A DNA stretch of 64,000 bases from Bacillota bacterium (GTDB taxonomy: Bacteria > Bacillota > UBA5301), in the NCBI GenBank assembly GCA_017656135.1, contig JACDOJ010000001.1:62001-126000 (forward strand). The letters are read 5' to 3'. Both the position numbers and the translations under genes were made by a program. Positions within the stretch are counted from its first letter, which is position 1; every line of letters begins with the position of its first letter. The notes beneath the pieces were generated by a model. The model was not told the origin of the DNA and did no database searches. It was given only the letters and a program-made list of their open reading frames with translations. This document shows positions 9,098-17,895 of this stretch, one piece after another.

Positions 9098-10245
9098 TTT
9101 ATCTAGATAACGCGGCGACTTCGTGGCCCAAACCGGAATCAGTCTACCGAGAGGTGGGAGACTTCCTGCGTCGAGCTGGGGCCAACCCTGGCAGAGGGGG
9201 ACATGCTCTGGCCCGGGCTGCCTCTGAGATGGTGGAATCGGTCCGCCAGGAACTGGCCACCTTCTTTCATGTCTCCCGTCCGGAGCAGTTCGTCTTCACC
9301 AGCAACGCCACCGATGCTCTGAACCTGGCCATCAAGGGCACCTTGAACCCGGGAGATCACGTCGTTACCAGCAGTTTGGAACACAACTCGGTCTTGAGGC
9401 CCCTGTACCACTTAAGCCAAGAACGGGATGTCAGCTATACTGTGGTTGAGGCTGGACCCGATGGCCTCATCACGGCCGAGGAGATCATAGCGGCTGTCAC
9501 TCTCCGGACTAAACTAATCGTGTTGACCCATGCCTCTAATGTCACTGGTGGATTGTTGCCGATAGAGGAAGTAGGTAACTATGCCAGGGAAAAAGGCATT
9601 ATCTTTTTGGTGGATGCAGCCCAGACTGCAGGGGAGATCGAGATTGATTTAGAAAAGCTTCCTGTGGATATGCTGGCTCTGGCAGGCCACAAGGCCCTCA
9701 TGGGGCCGACCGGCATCGGGGCCCTGTATATCCGGGAAGGTGTGCTGCTGAAGAGCCTGAAAGAAGGCGGAACTGGCACCAGGTCCGATTTAGAGCATCA
9801 GCCTGAGGAATGGCCGTACAAATACGAAAGTGGAACGCTAAATACTTCCGGAATCGCCGGATTGGGAGCGGCACTGGCCTTCATCAAAGAAGTGGGGCTC
9901 CAGGCAATTTCCCAGCACATCATGGATCTAACCCAATCTTTCCTGGCCGGTTGTACTCAGATACCAGGGGTCAAGGTCTACGGCCCCAAAGAACGGAACC
10001 GGCGGGTTGGGGTTGTCAGTTTAAATGTAGAGAACCTTAATCCCGACGAAGTGGGATTCATTTTAGATCAAATTTACGGGATTGCGGTCCGAGCCGGGTT
10101 GCACTGTGCGCCCTTGGCCCACAGGTCACTGGGGACCTATCCTCAAGGATCCGTGCGCTTCAGTTTTGGCTATTTCAACACCGAAGATGAAGTGAAAGCC
10201 GCGTTACAGGCCCTTCGGGAGATTTCAGAGCAGACAGGAGGTTAA
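9094..10245 (+). CDS. aminotransferase class V / cysteine desulfurase family protein
   Basis: A 383-residue PLP enzyme that would liberate sulfur from cysteine. It begins MIYLDNAATSWPKP, has the PLP-lysine motif LAGHKALMGPTG (about 193-204) and the catalytic-cysteine loop RAGLHCAPLAHR (about 340). These are features of the cysteine-desulfurase-like subfamily often found near parB in Clostridia rather than housekeeping IscS. It overlaps parB by 4 bases and is followed 5 bases later by larB, suggesting a sulfur-supply role for nickel-pincer cofactor synthesis; that link is inference. Confidence 0.9.
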   Translation: MIYLDNAATSWPKPESVYREVGDFLRRAGANPGRGGHALARAASEMVESVRQELATFFHVSRPEQFVFTSNATDALNLAIKGTLNPGDHVVTSSLEHNSVLRPLYHLSQERDVSYTVVEAGPDGLITAEEIIAAVTLRTKLIVLTHASNVTGGLLPIEEVGNYAREKGIIFLVDAAQTAGEIEIDLEKLPVDMLALAGHKALMGPTGIGALYIREGVLLKSLKEGGTGTRSDLEHQPEEWPYKYESGTLNTSGIAGLGAALAFIKEVGLQAISQHIMDLTQSFLAGCTQIPGVKVYGPKERNRRVGVVSLNVENLNPDEVGFILDQIYGIAVRAGLHCAPLAHRSLGTYPQGSVRFSFGYFNTEDEVKAALQALREISEQTGG

Positions 10246-10250
10246 AGAGG

Positions 10251-10934
10251 ATGGATTCTGAGCATGGCTTCGTTGACCTCGGATTTGCCAAAATAGACAC
10301 CGATCGCAAAAAGCGCTGCGGTTTCCCGGAGGTCATTTTTTGTGCCGGGAAAACACCTCAGCAGGTGAAGGGGATATTTCAGGAGCTGGCAGCCATGGAG
10401 GAGATTGTGCTGGCTACCAGGGCTACAGAGGAACACTATCAGGCTGTTCGGGAGTCGGTGCCGGAGGCTCAGTATCTATCCGAGGCCCGGATAATCGTCA
10501 AGGGAGAGCCTCCCCGCAATCCGGTAGGGCTGGTGGCGGTGATTACTGGCGGCTCATCCGATATCCCGGTGGCAGAGGAAGCAGCGGTAGTTGCCAGTTA
10601 TTTGGGGTCGAAAGTTGTTCGGTACTACGATGCAGGCGTGGCCGGAATCCACAGGCTCTTAGCTTTCAGAGACCAGATGGCTCAGGCCAATGCGATCATT
10701 GTGGTAGCCGGCATGGATGGGGCTTTGCCCAGTGTGGTAGGCGGGTTGGTGGACAAGCCAATAGTCGCCGTTCCTACCAGTGTCGGCTACGGAGCTAACT
10801 TCCAAGGACTGGCTCCATTGTTGACGATGTTGAACTCGTGTTCCGCCGGAGTCAGTGTGGTTAACATCGATAACGGTTTTGGAGCCGGATACTACGCACA
10901 CCTGATTAACCGAGGAGCCAGTGTCAATGAGTAA
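10251..10934 (+). CDS. larB: LarB, nickel pincer cofactor biosynthesis carboxylase
   Basis: A 227-residue AIR-carboxylase-like protein. LarB carboxylates and hydrolyses nicotinic acid adenine dinucleotide in the first step of nickel-pincer nucleotide synthesis. The family core is seen in VAVITGGSSDIPVAEEA (about 97-113) and PTSVGYGANFQGLAPLL. An N-terminal extension (1-60) is normal for LarB and absent from PurE. It overlaps larC by 8 bases. No larE or larA is in the window. Confidence 0.92.
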   Translation: MDSEHGFVDLGFAKIDTDRKKRCGFPEVIFCAGKTPQQVKGIFQELAAMEEIVLATRATEEHYQAVRESVPEAQYLSEARIIVKGEPPRNPVGLVAVITGGSSDIPVAEEAAVVASYLGSKVVRYYDAGVAGIHRLLAFRDQMAQANAIIVVAGMDGALPSVVGGLVDKPIVAVPTSVGYGANFQGLAPLLTMLNSCSAGVSVVNIDNGFGAGYYAHLINRGASVNE

Positions 10935-12141
10935 ACTAATTCACCTCGATGCCACCTTCGGGCTGAGCGGCGACATGCTCTTAGGGGCCGTGTCAGAGCT
11001 GGTCGACTGGGACCGGGTGGTCCGGGAATTAAGGAAGTTGCCGACAGAAGCCTGGAAGGTAGAGAAAAAAGTGGTCAAAAGGTGTTCGATCACTGCCACT
11101 AAGGTTTCATTTTATTTCGAAGAGACCCATGCCCACAGGCATCTTTCTGATATTGAGGTGCTATTTCGAAACTGTCGTTGGCCCGACGCAGTGGTAGAGC
11201 GGGCCTCCGCCATTTTCCGGGTCTTGGCTGAGGCCGAGGCGGCAGTACACGGAATCAGTCCGGCTAAAGTGCACTTCCACGAAGTCGGGGCGCTGGACTC
11301 CATTTTAGATATTGCCGGTTTTGCTTGGGCTTACTACTTGTTGGGCGAGCCTGAGGTGTATGTTTCCACCTTGCCTTTCACCGAAGGAGTGACCTATACT
11401 CAGCACGGTTTGATGCCGGTGCCGGCCCCGGCGACGATCCGGCTCCTGGAAGGTTTTGAGGTGTACAAGCCCCATAAAGCCCCTAGGGGTGAGGTCGTAA
11501 CCCCTACAGGAGCGGCGGTGATCAAAGCTTTAGGAGCCCGACCTGGTTTGCCTAAAGGCAGGTTAATTAAAGCAACCTACGGCGCAGGCACCAGAAATCC
11601 CAGTGATTATCCGAATGTCTTGCGAATCAGCCTGCTGGAGACCGAAACCCCAACTCAGGACACAGAGGCGCGAGAGATTGTTGTTATCGAAGCTACTGTC
11701 GATGACATGGACACCCGGCTCTACCCGGAGGTCATCAGGAAACTCATGGCAAAGGGGGCTCTAGATGCGGCCCTAGTGCCTCTGGTGGTGAAAAAAGGGC
11801 GGCCAGGTTTTCTTATTCGAGTGATGGCCCGGCCTTCAGACCTGGGTCCCCTCGTAGAGGTCCTTTTCCAGGAGACTACCACCTTAGGAGTGGCCTTTTC
11901 CACCAGAGAGCGGATCACCCTGGCTCGGCAGTTTGTCAGTATAGAGGTTGACGGGTTTCCCATCAAGGTCAAAGTGGGCCACTTTCCTGACGGCAGGATA
12001 GCCAACATTTCGCCGGAGTATGAGGACTGCACCAAAGCCGCTGCCGCCCTTGGTGTGCCGGTGAAGACGGTAATAGCTCACGCCCTTTCCCAAGCCTTTG
12101 ACCAATTAAACCCAGCAGGGGCTAGAGACCAGGAGGAATAA
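10927..12141 (+). CDS. larC: LarC, nickel insertion protein for the pincer cofactor
   Basis: A 404-residue LarC, the CTP-dependent cyclometallase that inserts nickel into the pincer nucleotide. It begins with the family signature HLDATFGLSGDMLLGA and has a His-rich stretch (ETHAHRHLSDIE, about residues 60-71) and VHFHEVGALDSILDI. In some lactobacilli larC is split by a programmed frameshift; here it is a single intact ORF. ATG at 10927 follows a possible GTG at 10921. Confidence 0.94.
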   Translation: MSKLIHLDATFGLSGDMLLGAVSELVDWDRVVRELRKLPTEAWKVEKKVVKRCSITATKVSFYFEETHAHRHLSDIEVLFRNCRWPDAVVERASAIFRVLAEAEAAVHGISPAKVHFHEVGALDSILDIAGFAWAYYLLGEPEVYVSTLPFTEGVTYTQHGLMPVPAPATIRLLEGFEVYKPHKAPRGEVVTPTGAAVIKALGARPGLPKGRLIKATYGAGTRNPSDYPNVLRISLLETETPTQDTEAREIVVIEATVDDMDTRLYPEVIRKLMAKGALDAALVPLVVKKGRPGFLIRVMARPSDLGPLVEVLFQETTTLGVAFSTRERITLARQFVSIEVDGFPIKVKVGHFPDGRIANISPEYEDCTKAAAALGVPVKTVIAHALSQAFDQLNPAGARDQEE

Positions 12142-12144
12142 TAT

Positions 12145-12636
12145 ATGGAGCAGTTGGTCACTGAATATCTGCCACTGATCTTTGTGGCACTCGTTGTTTT
12201 GATGGTAATAAGCCTAGTGATCTTTTTCAGGGCTTATCTCAAGTTCGCTAAATTAAACAGCCATTTAGAGGAGATGCTAGGCGCTGATGGCCACGACTTG
12301 ACAAGCTTAGTCAATAAGTATCTGGAGACAGTGTCCGAGTTCAAAGAGAAAGCCGCTGACCTAGACACTCGTCTGACGAACCTAGAAAACTGGAAGGCGC
12401 ACGCACTTCAGAAAGTTGCCCTCAAACGGTACAACGCCTTTGACGGGGTGGGAGGAGATCAGAGTTTCTCCCTGGCGTTATTAAAGGGCAACGGGGAAGG
12501 AGTCATACTCAGCGGTCTTTACGGTCGGGATGAAACCAGGGTGTACGCTAAACCGGTCAAAGACGGCACATCTGAGTATCCTCTCTCTGACGAAGAAGTG
12601 GAGACCTTGAAGGCCGCAAGTAAGATGGACGATTAA
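12145..12636 (+). CDS. DUF4446 family membrane-anchored protein
   Basis: A 163-residue protein with one N-terminal transmembrane helix (about 8-30), a coiled-coil-like stretch (35-90) and a small C-terminal domain (VALKRYNAFDGVGGDQSFSLALL). The layout matches DUF4446 proteins that follow parA/parB in many Firmicutes; function unknown. Next gene is a bactofilin, so an envelope or cell-shape role is possible. Its start lies 3 bases after larC. Confidence 0.8.
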   Translation: MEQLVTEYLPLIFVALVVLMVISLVIFFRAYLKFAKLNSHLEEMLGADGHDLTSLVNKYLETVSEFKEKAADLDTRLTNLENWKAHALQKVALKRYNAFDGVGGDQSFSLALLKGNGEGVILSGLYGRDETRVYAKPVKDGTSEYPLSDEEVETLKAASKMDD

Positions 12637-12654
12637 TGCAAGGGGGAGAAGTAA

Positions 12655-13065
12655 ATGTTTAAGAAGGGAGAGTCCATTCCGGTTTCTCCGGATAAGCTGG
12701 ACAAAATGGGCACTTTAATTGCTAGCGGTGTCTATATTGAAGGAACTCTGAAAGCCAAAGGTATGCTCAGAGTCGATGGAACAGTGTGTGGCGAGATCAT
12801 CTGTGACGGCAGTATGATCATCGGCAAAGAAGGCAAGGTAGAAGCCAAGGTACAAGCCGCTAACCTGACCATCGGCGGTGAGTTGAAGGGCGATGTGAAA
12901 GTGGCTGACCGACTGGAGATCTTGCCCTCCGGGCGTTTAGAGGGCAATGCGGTTACCAATGTCATCGTTATCGAAGACGGCGGCGTATTCTCCGGAAGCT
13001 GTGAGATGCCAATTCCCGAGGGCAAGGTCGTCGCCAGAGCCAAGCCTAAAGAACAGGGGAAATAG
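12655..13065 (+). CDS. bactofilin family cytoskeletal protein
   Basis: A 136-residue bactofilin (DUF583). A short N-terminal tail precedes repeated hydrophobic turns of a right-handed beta-helix (about 20-115: TLIASGVYIEGTLKAKGMLR, GEIICDG, GELKGDVKVAD), then a charged tail. Bactofilins polymerise without nucleotide and scaffold envelope or polarity proteins. A GGGGGAG Shine-Dalgarno sequence precedes the ATG. Convergent with yyaC; 16 bases separate the stops. Confidence 0.92.
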   Translation: MFKKGESIPVSPDKLDKMGTLIASGVYIEGTLKAKGMLRVDGTVCGEIICDGSMIIGKEGKVEAKVQAANLTIGGELKGDVKVADRLEILPSGRLEGNAVTNVIVIEDGGVFSGSCEMPIPEGKVVARAKPKEQGK

Positions 13066-13081
13066 CTGGGTAGCTAATTGG

Positions 13082-13702
13082 CTAAACATCTTCAGAGACT
13101 GAGGTCTCAGCATATCCTAAATGACTTCTTAGGGCCAGGGAGAGTGCGGAATAAATCACCCTGGCCATATTCATGACTAGACTGAGGCGGGTATTTTGTA
13201 GGACCAAGTACTCCATGAACCCCCCCACATTAACCGTTCCAATTATGTGCATATCCCCGACACTAGGCAGGTTCTTATTGACCCCGGTGCCGGGCCGCAA
13301 GGGTCCACTCTTGGCGGTGATGTATCCGACATTTTCAGCCTTACCCAAACAGGCATCGATAGCGATGATAGTCACACCAGGATGCCGGGCTTCGATCTCT
13401 CCCAGTTTTTCTTCTAAATTGGCTGCATGAACCGGTTCATCCAAGGTTCCATAGACATGAAGGCCCCGGATATTGGTAGCGGCGATTTCCGACCCGATGA
13501 TGGGCCCCAGGGCATCTCCGGTGGAGCGGTCAGTGCCAATGCAGACCAGTGCTACCTCCGAGGGGTTATCCTGCAAAAGTTTTAGGTGTTTTCTGATGGT
13601 GGTGGCCAAAGACTGGACGGCATACGGGCTCTGCCAATAAACCCGGTCTAAGATAGTGGGATTCCTGGCCATGAGCTGCTGGTAGTTGGTCTTATTCAAC
13701 AT
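13082..13702 (-). CDS. yyaC: spore protease YyaC family (DUF1256)
   Basis: A 206-residue protein of the YyaC/DUF1256 family, related to the Gpr-type germination protease and found in spore formers. Visible motifs are ALVCIGTDRSTGDALGPIIG, the DACLG loop and PSVGDMHIIGTVNVGG. The ORF track starts at 13753, but ATG at 13702 has GGAGGGG at good spacing and gives a length close to that of the B. subtilis protein. It supports endospore formation in this organism. Confidence 0.88.
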   Translation of the reverse strand: MLNKTNYQQLMARNPTILDRVYWQSPYAVQSLATTIRKHLKLLQDNPSEVALVCIGTDRSTGDALGPIIGSEIAATNIRGLHVYGTLDEPVHAANLEEKLGEIEARHPGVTIIAIDACLGKAENVGYITAKSGPLRPGTGVNKNLPSVGDMHIIGTVNVGGFMEYLVLQNTRLSLVMNMARVIYSALSLALRSHLGYAETSVSEDV

Positions 13703-13811
13703 CCCCTTTAAACCCCTCCAAAGTTTTGTGAGCACTGTTTTTGGCATATACATAGGCAGTATATGGGAAAATGATGGAAATTATGCATGGGCTGAAAGGA
13801 AGGGGAAAGAG

Positions 13812-14897
13812 GTGCAGGTCTTCCAGGATACTGGTGGCTTGATCGCGATCTATGTGGGGGCGGTGGTTGGAGCTGGATTCGCCACCGGTCAGGAGATCAA
13901 CCAGTTTTTCGTCGGTTTCGGCCGCTGGGGCTTGGCGGGAGTTGCAGTAGCCGGGTTTCTTTTGGTCTTTTTAGGGAGGCTGATCCTGGTTTTTACCTAC
14001 TTCCACGGGCTAGCCGATTACCGTGAAGGGTTAAAGGTGCTTCTGGGGCCGGTAGGATCCAAGGTGGGGGATGCTATGACCAGCTTTTTCCTCTTTGGAG
14101 GGCTGGCTATAATGCTGGCCGGCGGAGGTGAGGTTATCGCTCATCTGGGAGTGGCCAAGGCACTGGCATCATTGGGGTTTGCCGGTCAGGTTTTGGCCGG
14201 TATCTCCGGAGGGCCTCAGAGGTTTACTCAAGTCAATAAGTTGTTAGTGCCTTTTTTGATTGGAATGAGTGTGCTTTTGGTTGCAGCCAGGTGGCTTTCT
14301 TGGTGGGAGGTACCTGTTGTTGCTGAAGGTATCCGACCGCCTTTGTTTACTATGGGGCTAATTACTCCTATGCTCCTACCCAACTGGCTGGTGGCAGCAG
14401 GTTTATACGCCGCCTTCAATCTTGGGATTGTCTTCACGGTGTTCTCTTCTTTAGGGGAAGTGATCTTAGACCGGCGGACAGCGGAGCACGGGGCGGTCAT
14501 TTCCGGGGGCCTGTTAAGCCTGCTCCTCGTCTTTTTCTACCTGGGAATCCTCTCTGTTCCCGGAGCTAAAGATCAAGCCATTCCCATGGCCTATGTGGCG
14601 GCCCAAGGGCCAAAGATTGCGCACCTGGCTTATCTCTTTCTCTTGATGGCGGCCATGTACACATCGGCGGTGGCCAACGGATATGCCCTGAGCCAGCGGT
14701 ATAAAGCCTGGTTCAGGGGTTCGGTTCCCCTGACTGCTGCTCTTTTTTTGTCTGGGGCCTGGCTCCTGGCTCGGGGTGGTTTCGTGACCCTGGTGAGCAC
14801 GATTTACCCTATCTACGGGTATTTGTGGTCGGTGGTGTTAATCATATTACTGCTTAAACGCATGTTTGCAGGTTGTATCTTTATAGGCTGCGAATAA
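13812..14897 (+). CDS. YkvI family membrane transporter-like protein
   Basis: A 361-residue, very hydrophobic protein with about ten predicted membrane helices. The N-terminal segment LIAIYVGAVVGAGFATGQEI is typical of the YkvI/COG3949 group in the amino acid-polyamine-organocation transporter class; substrate unknown. GTG at 13812 after GGAAGGGGAAAGAG is preferred to the ORF-track start, which lies in the opposite-strand yyaC gene and adds a polar, unconserved leader. Divergent from yyaC. Confidence 0.8.
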   Translation: MQVFQDTGGLIAIYVGAVVGAGFATGQEINQFFVGFGRWGLAGVAVAGFLLVFLGRLILVFTYFHGLADYREGLKVLLGPVGSKVGDAMTSFFLFGGLAIMLAGGGEVIAHLGVAKALASLGFAGQVLAGISGGPQRFTQVNKLLVPFLIGMSVLLVAARWLSWWEVPVVAEGIRPPLFTMGLITPMLLPNWLVAAGLYAAFNLGIVFTVFSSLGEVILDRRTAEHGAVISGGLLSLLLVFFYLGILSVPGAKDQAIPMAYVAAQGPKIAHLAYLFLLMAAMYTSAVANGYALSQRYKAWFRGSVPLTAALFLSGAWLLARGGFVTLVSTIYPIYGYLWSVVLIILLLKRMFAGCIFIGCE

Positions 14898-14904
14898 GTA
14901 GAGC

Positions 14905-15360
14905 ATGAGTACTGAAAAACTCAGATCTGCTCAGGAAAAACTGAATACCGGAAAACAGCTCATGAATCAAGGAGACTTCAAGGAGGCTGAGTCCATCTTC
15001 CAGGAGCTCATCGCCAAAGGGGAGCTAGTGAGCGATGCTTGGAACCAGTTGGGAGTTTTGAGAGTTAGGCAGAATAAGTCGGCTGAAGCCAGAGTATGTT
15101 TTGAAAAGGGGATCTTAGAGAACCCCACCAATCCGGCACCTTATTCCAATCTTGGCGCTCTGGCTCACGAAGAAGGGGATCTGGAAAAGGCCACAGAGTA
15201 TTGTCAAAGGGCCTTGCAACTGGATCCCGATTACCCGCCGGCCCTACACAACCTAGGGGTCATTTTCCGGAAGAAAGGAGACATTTGGAATTCTGTCAAG
15301 TACCTCAAGAGGGCCAATAGAGCGGAACTCCGGCGAAGACGCCAGAAGCGGACCAGGTAA
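14905..15360 (+). CDS. tetratricopeptide repeat protein
   Basis: A 151-residue soluble protein built from about four TPR units (for example AWNQLGVLRVRQNKSAEARV, then PAPYSNLGALAHEEGDLEKA and PPALHNLGVIFRKKGDIWNS). It ends in a very basic tail (RAELRRRRQKRTR). No signal peptide. It lies 7 bases after the transporter and 21 before the VanW gene. It is probably an adaptor; the partner cannot be told from the sequence. Confidence 0.85.
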   Translation: MSTEKLRSAQEKLNTGKQLMNQGDFKEAESIFQELIAKGELVSDAWNQLGVLRVRQNKSAEARVCFEKGILENPTNPAPYSNLGALAHEEGDLEKATEYCQRALQLDPDYPPALHNLGVIFRKKGDIWNSVKYLKRANRAELRRRRQKRTR

Positions 15361-15381
15361 ATCAGATTTGGGGTCACAACC

Positions 15382-16758
15382 TTGTTTATTGTGCTTGATC
15401 TCTCCAAACGCAATATCATCCTAGCCATTTTTGTTGTCTTTGCTTGCCTGGTCATCGGTTCTTTGACCGGTTACTTGACCTATGACTTTCTGCGGACCGA
15501 TGTATTCGATGGGGTCTATCTGGATAACTTGCACCTGGGTAGGCTCAGCAAACAGGCTGCTAGGCAAAGAATTGAGGAGTATCTGGCCCCGCGTTTGAAA
15601 GAGCCTATCCATCTCGTGGTGGATGACCAAGTTTACACTTACACCCCACAGGCCTTGGGCCTCTCCTTCAATTACGAGGCGATAACGGAACTAGCCTTCC
15701 AAGCCGGTAGGCGAGGAAACTGGTGGCAGCAGCGGGCAGCCCGGCAGCGTATCCTCAAGAGCGGCCTCCGCATCACCCCTATCTTTCAGTGGAATGACAA
15801 TCAGTTGCAAAAAGCCTTGGTCACCCTGGGCAAGAAAGTTGAACGGCGCCCGGTTTCAGCTCGTTGGGAAGTTAGCTCCGGCAAGCAAGTGAAACTGGTA
15901 CCGGCCTTAAGCGGCCGGAAGATCGCTGTGGACGAGCTGAAGGCCAAATTGGAATCAGTTTTGACAGATGATCCTCCCTATGAAATCGACCTGCCTTTTG
16001 TGATAGTCAAGCCCCAACTGGACACGGAAGAGGCAGCGAATTTAGGAGTGGAGGAAGTGATTTCCTCTTTCCAAACCTACTTCAATCCGGAGAACACCGG
16101 GCGGGTCAAAAACATCACCTTGGCGGCTCAGGCCATCGACGGTAAGATCCTCCTGCCTGGGGAGACCTTCTCTTTCAACCGGTGTGTCGGCCCCCGCATA
16201 CCTGAGTCAGGGTACGAGGAGGCTCCTATTATCGTTAACGGAGAGCTGGTTCCGGGCATTGGTGGCGGTGTCTGTCAGGTCTCCACGACTCTCTATAACG
16301 CTGCTGTTCTGGCTGATCTGGGAATCCTGGAGCGCAATCACCACAGTCTGCCCAGTGCCTATGTGGAGCTAGGTCGGGATGCCACCGTTTTCTACGATTA
16401 TCTGGACCTCAAACTACACAACCAGAGCGCTCAACCGGTGGTTATCGATGCTGAGGTTAAAGATAACTACATCGAAGTCAGGCTTTTAGGTAAGTGGGTC
16501 TACGACTGGCGGGTCCAAGTCGAGGTAGAGAAGCTGGAAACCATTCCACCGGAGTGGAAAGAGGAGCCAGATCCCTCTTTGGAGCCCGGGGATCGAAGAG
16601 TGGTCAAAGAAGCCATGCCTGGGAGCAAGGTGCGGGTTTGGAAAAAATATGTAGGACCCCAGGGCTTAATTTCCCGGGAAATACTAAGTGTAGACACCTA
16701 TCAGCCCATCAACGGAGTGGTGAAAATACCAGCTGATTCCTACTTGGCCACAAATTGA
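15382..16758 (+). CDS. VanW family peptidoglycan-associated protein with G5-like domain
   Basis: A 458-residue protein with an N-terminal membrane anchor (about 10-33), a peptidoglycan-binding_4/YoaR-like domain (about 50-200, YTPQALGLSFNYEA), the VanW domain (about 215-355, LLPGETFSFNRCVGPRIPES and GGGVCQVSTTLYNAA) and a G5-like C-terminal beta domain. It probably acts outside the membrane on the wall. The TTG start at 15382 is uncertain; GTG at 15391 also fits. A perfect Noc-binding palindrome lies in the 3' end and the ilvE promoter overlaps the stop. Confidence 0.88.
   Translation: MFIVLDLSKRNIILAIFVVFACLVIGSLTGYLTYDFLRTDVFDGVYLDNLHLGRLSKQAARQRIEEYLAPRLKEPIHLVVDDQVYTYTPQALGLSFNYEAITELAFQAGRRGNWWQQRAARQRILKSGLRITPIFQWNDNQLQKALVTLGKKVERRPVSARWEVSSGKQVKLVPALSGRKIAVDELKAKLESVLTDDPPYEIDLPFVIVKPQLDTEEAANLGVEEVISSFQTYFNPENTGRVKNITLAAQAIDGKILLPGETFSFNRCVGPRIPESGYEEAPIIVNGELVPGIGGGVCQVSTTLYNAAVLADLGILERNHHSLPSAYVELGRDATVFYDYLDLKLHNQSAQPVVIDAEVKDNYIEVRLLGKWVYDWRVQVEVEKLETIPPEWKEEPDPSLEPGDRRVVKEAMPGSKVRVWKKYVGPQGLISREILSVDTYQPINGVVKIPADSYLATN
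16669..16682. promoter_or_regulatory. second perfect Noc-binding palindrome
   Basis: ATTTCCCGGGAAAT, identical to the site at 7130, within the VanW coding sequence about 9.5 kb further from the origin. A given 14-mer should occur about 0.0002 times by chance in a window this size, so two copies point to selection. Confidence 0.8.
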
Positions 16759-16783
16759 CAGTACTAGCTAGCTGGAGTACAAT
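16755..16783 (+). promoter_or_regulatory. strong sigma-A promoter of ilvE
   Basis: TTGACA (16755-16760), a 17-base spacer and TACAAT (16778-16783). The -35 box overlaps the stop codon of the VanW gene. The predicted transcript start lies about 30 bases before the ilvE ATG, leaving no room for a T-box or attenuator. Confidence 0.85.
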
Positions 16784-16819
16784 AGAGTACAATCCCAAAA
16801 GAAGTGGAGGAGTGTAGTT

Positions 16820-17734
16820 ATGGGACAGTACTCTTATTTTCGCGGCCAAATTGTGCCTAATGAGGAAGCAAAGATTAGCATCCAAACCCACGCTTTCTTA
16901 TACGGTACCGCTGTCTTTGAGGGCATCCGGGCGTATTGGGTGGAAGAAGAGCAGCAGCTGTACGTCTTCCGGATGTTGGAACACTACCAAAGACTCCACA
17001 ACTCCGGGCGCATTTTTCTCATGAAACCGTCCCTCTCACCAGAGGAGATGTGCACGGTTACAGTGGAGCTGCTCCAGAAGAATCACTTCACAGCCGACAC
17101 CTACATCAGGCCGATTCTCTACAAGAGCGGTGAGGCGGTGGGGATCAAGTGCCACGATATGGCCGATGATTTCCTGATTTTTGCCGTGCCATTCGGCGCC
17201 TATCTTGATACCAGCAAGGGCCTTAAAGTCAAGGTTTCCTCCTGGCGACACCTGGAGGATAATATGATTCCGATGCGGGCCAAGTGTAACGGCGCCTATG
17301 TCAACGCTGTTCTGGCCAAGAATGATGCAGTCATGGACGGCTACGATGAGGCGATTTATCTTACATCAGACGGACATGTCTCTGAGGGCACCGGGGAGAA
17401 TTTGTTTATTGTCAGAAACGGTAGATTAATTACTTCACCATTTACAGCGGATATTTTAGAAGGGATCACTAGGGACTCAGTGGTCACCCTGGCCCGGGAG
17501 GAGCTGGGTTTAGAAATCGAGGAACGGCCAATTGACCGGACCGAATTGTACGTCTGTGATGAGGCCTTCTTCACCGGAACGGCGGCCCAAGTGGCTCCGA
17601 TCACCGAAATCGACCACCGCCCGGTGGCAAACGGAAAGGTCGGACCGATCAGTAAGAAACTGCAGGAGCTCTATTTCGATGTGGTTAAAGGGAAAAACCC
17701 CAAATACCGGAAGTGGTTAACACCTGTATACTAA
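16820..17734 (+). CDS. ilvE: branched-chain amino acid aminotransferase
   Basis: A 304-residue fold-type IV PLP aminotransferase for the last step of Leu, Ile and Val synthesis. The N-terminal AFLYGTAVFEGIRAYW, the PLP-lysine region PMRAKCNGAYVNAVLAK (about 150-166) and SEGTGENLFIVRNG are standard for IlvE. GTGGAGGAGTG is the ribosome site. It is monocistronic, between its own promoter and a strong terminator. Confidence 0.95.
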   Translation: MGQYSYFRGQIVPNEEAKISIQTHAFLYGTAVFEGIRAYWVEEEQQLYVFRMLEHYQRLHNSGRIFLMKPSLSPEEMCTVTVELLQKNHFTADTYIRPILYKSGEAVGIKCHDMADDFLIFAVPFGAYLDTSKGLKVKVSSWRHLEDNMIPMRAKCNGAYVNAVLAKNDAVMDGYDEAIYLTSDGHVSEGTGENLFIVRNGRLITSPFTADILEGITRDSVVTLAREELGLEIEERPIDRTELYVCDEAFFTGTAAQVAPITEIDHRPVANGKVGPISKKLQELYFDVVKGKNPKYRKWLTPVY

Positions 17735-17757
17735 CGTCCAACTAATACCCTCACTGC

Positions 17758-17786
17758 AGCCGGCGAACCAGCCGGCTTTTTCTTTT
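17758..17786 (+). terminator. intrinsic terminator of ilvE
   Basis: AGCCGGC (17758-17764), a 6-base loop and GCCGGCT (17771-17777) give a 7-bp perfect stem, followed by TTTTCTTTT. It closes the ilvE transcript before the cytochrome island. Confidence 0.92.
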
Positions 17787-17895
17787 GGAATAAAATCCAT
17801 CTTTATACAAATAATACCAACAGAGAAGTCATAATGGGCTTTTCCAGGAACATATATTGTTTCCAGGACTGGCCTGTAGATGGGGGGACAGGTTC

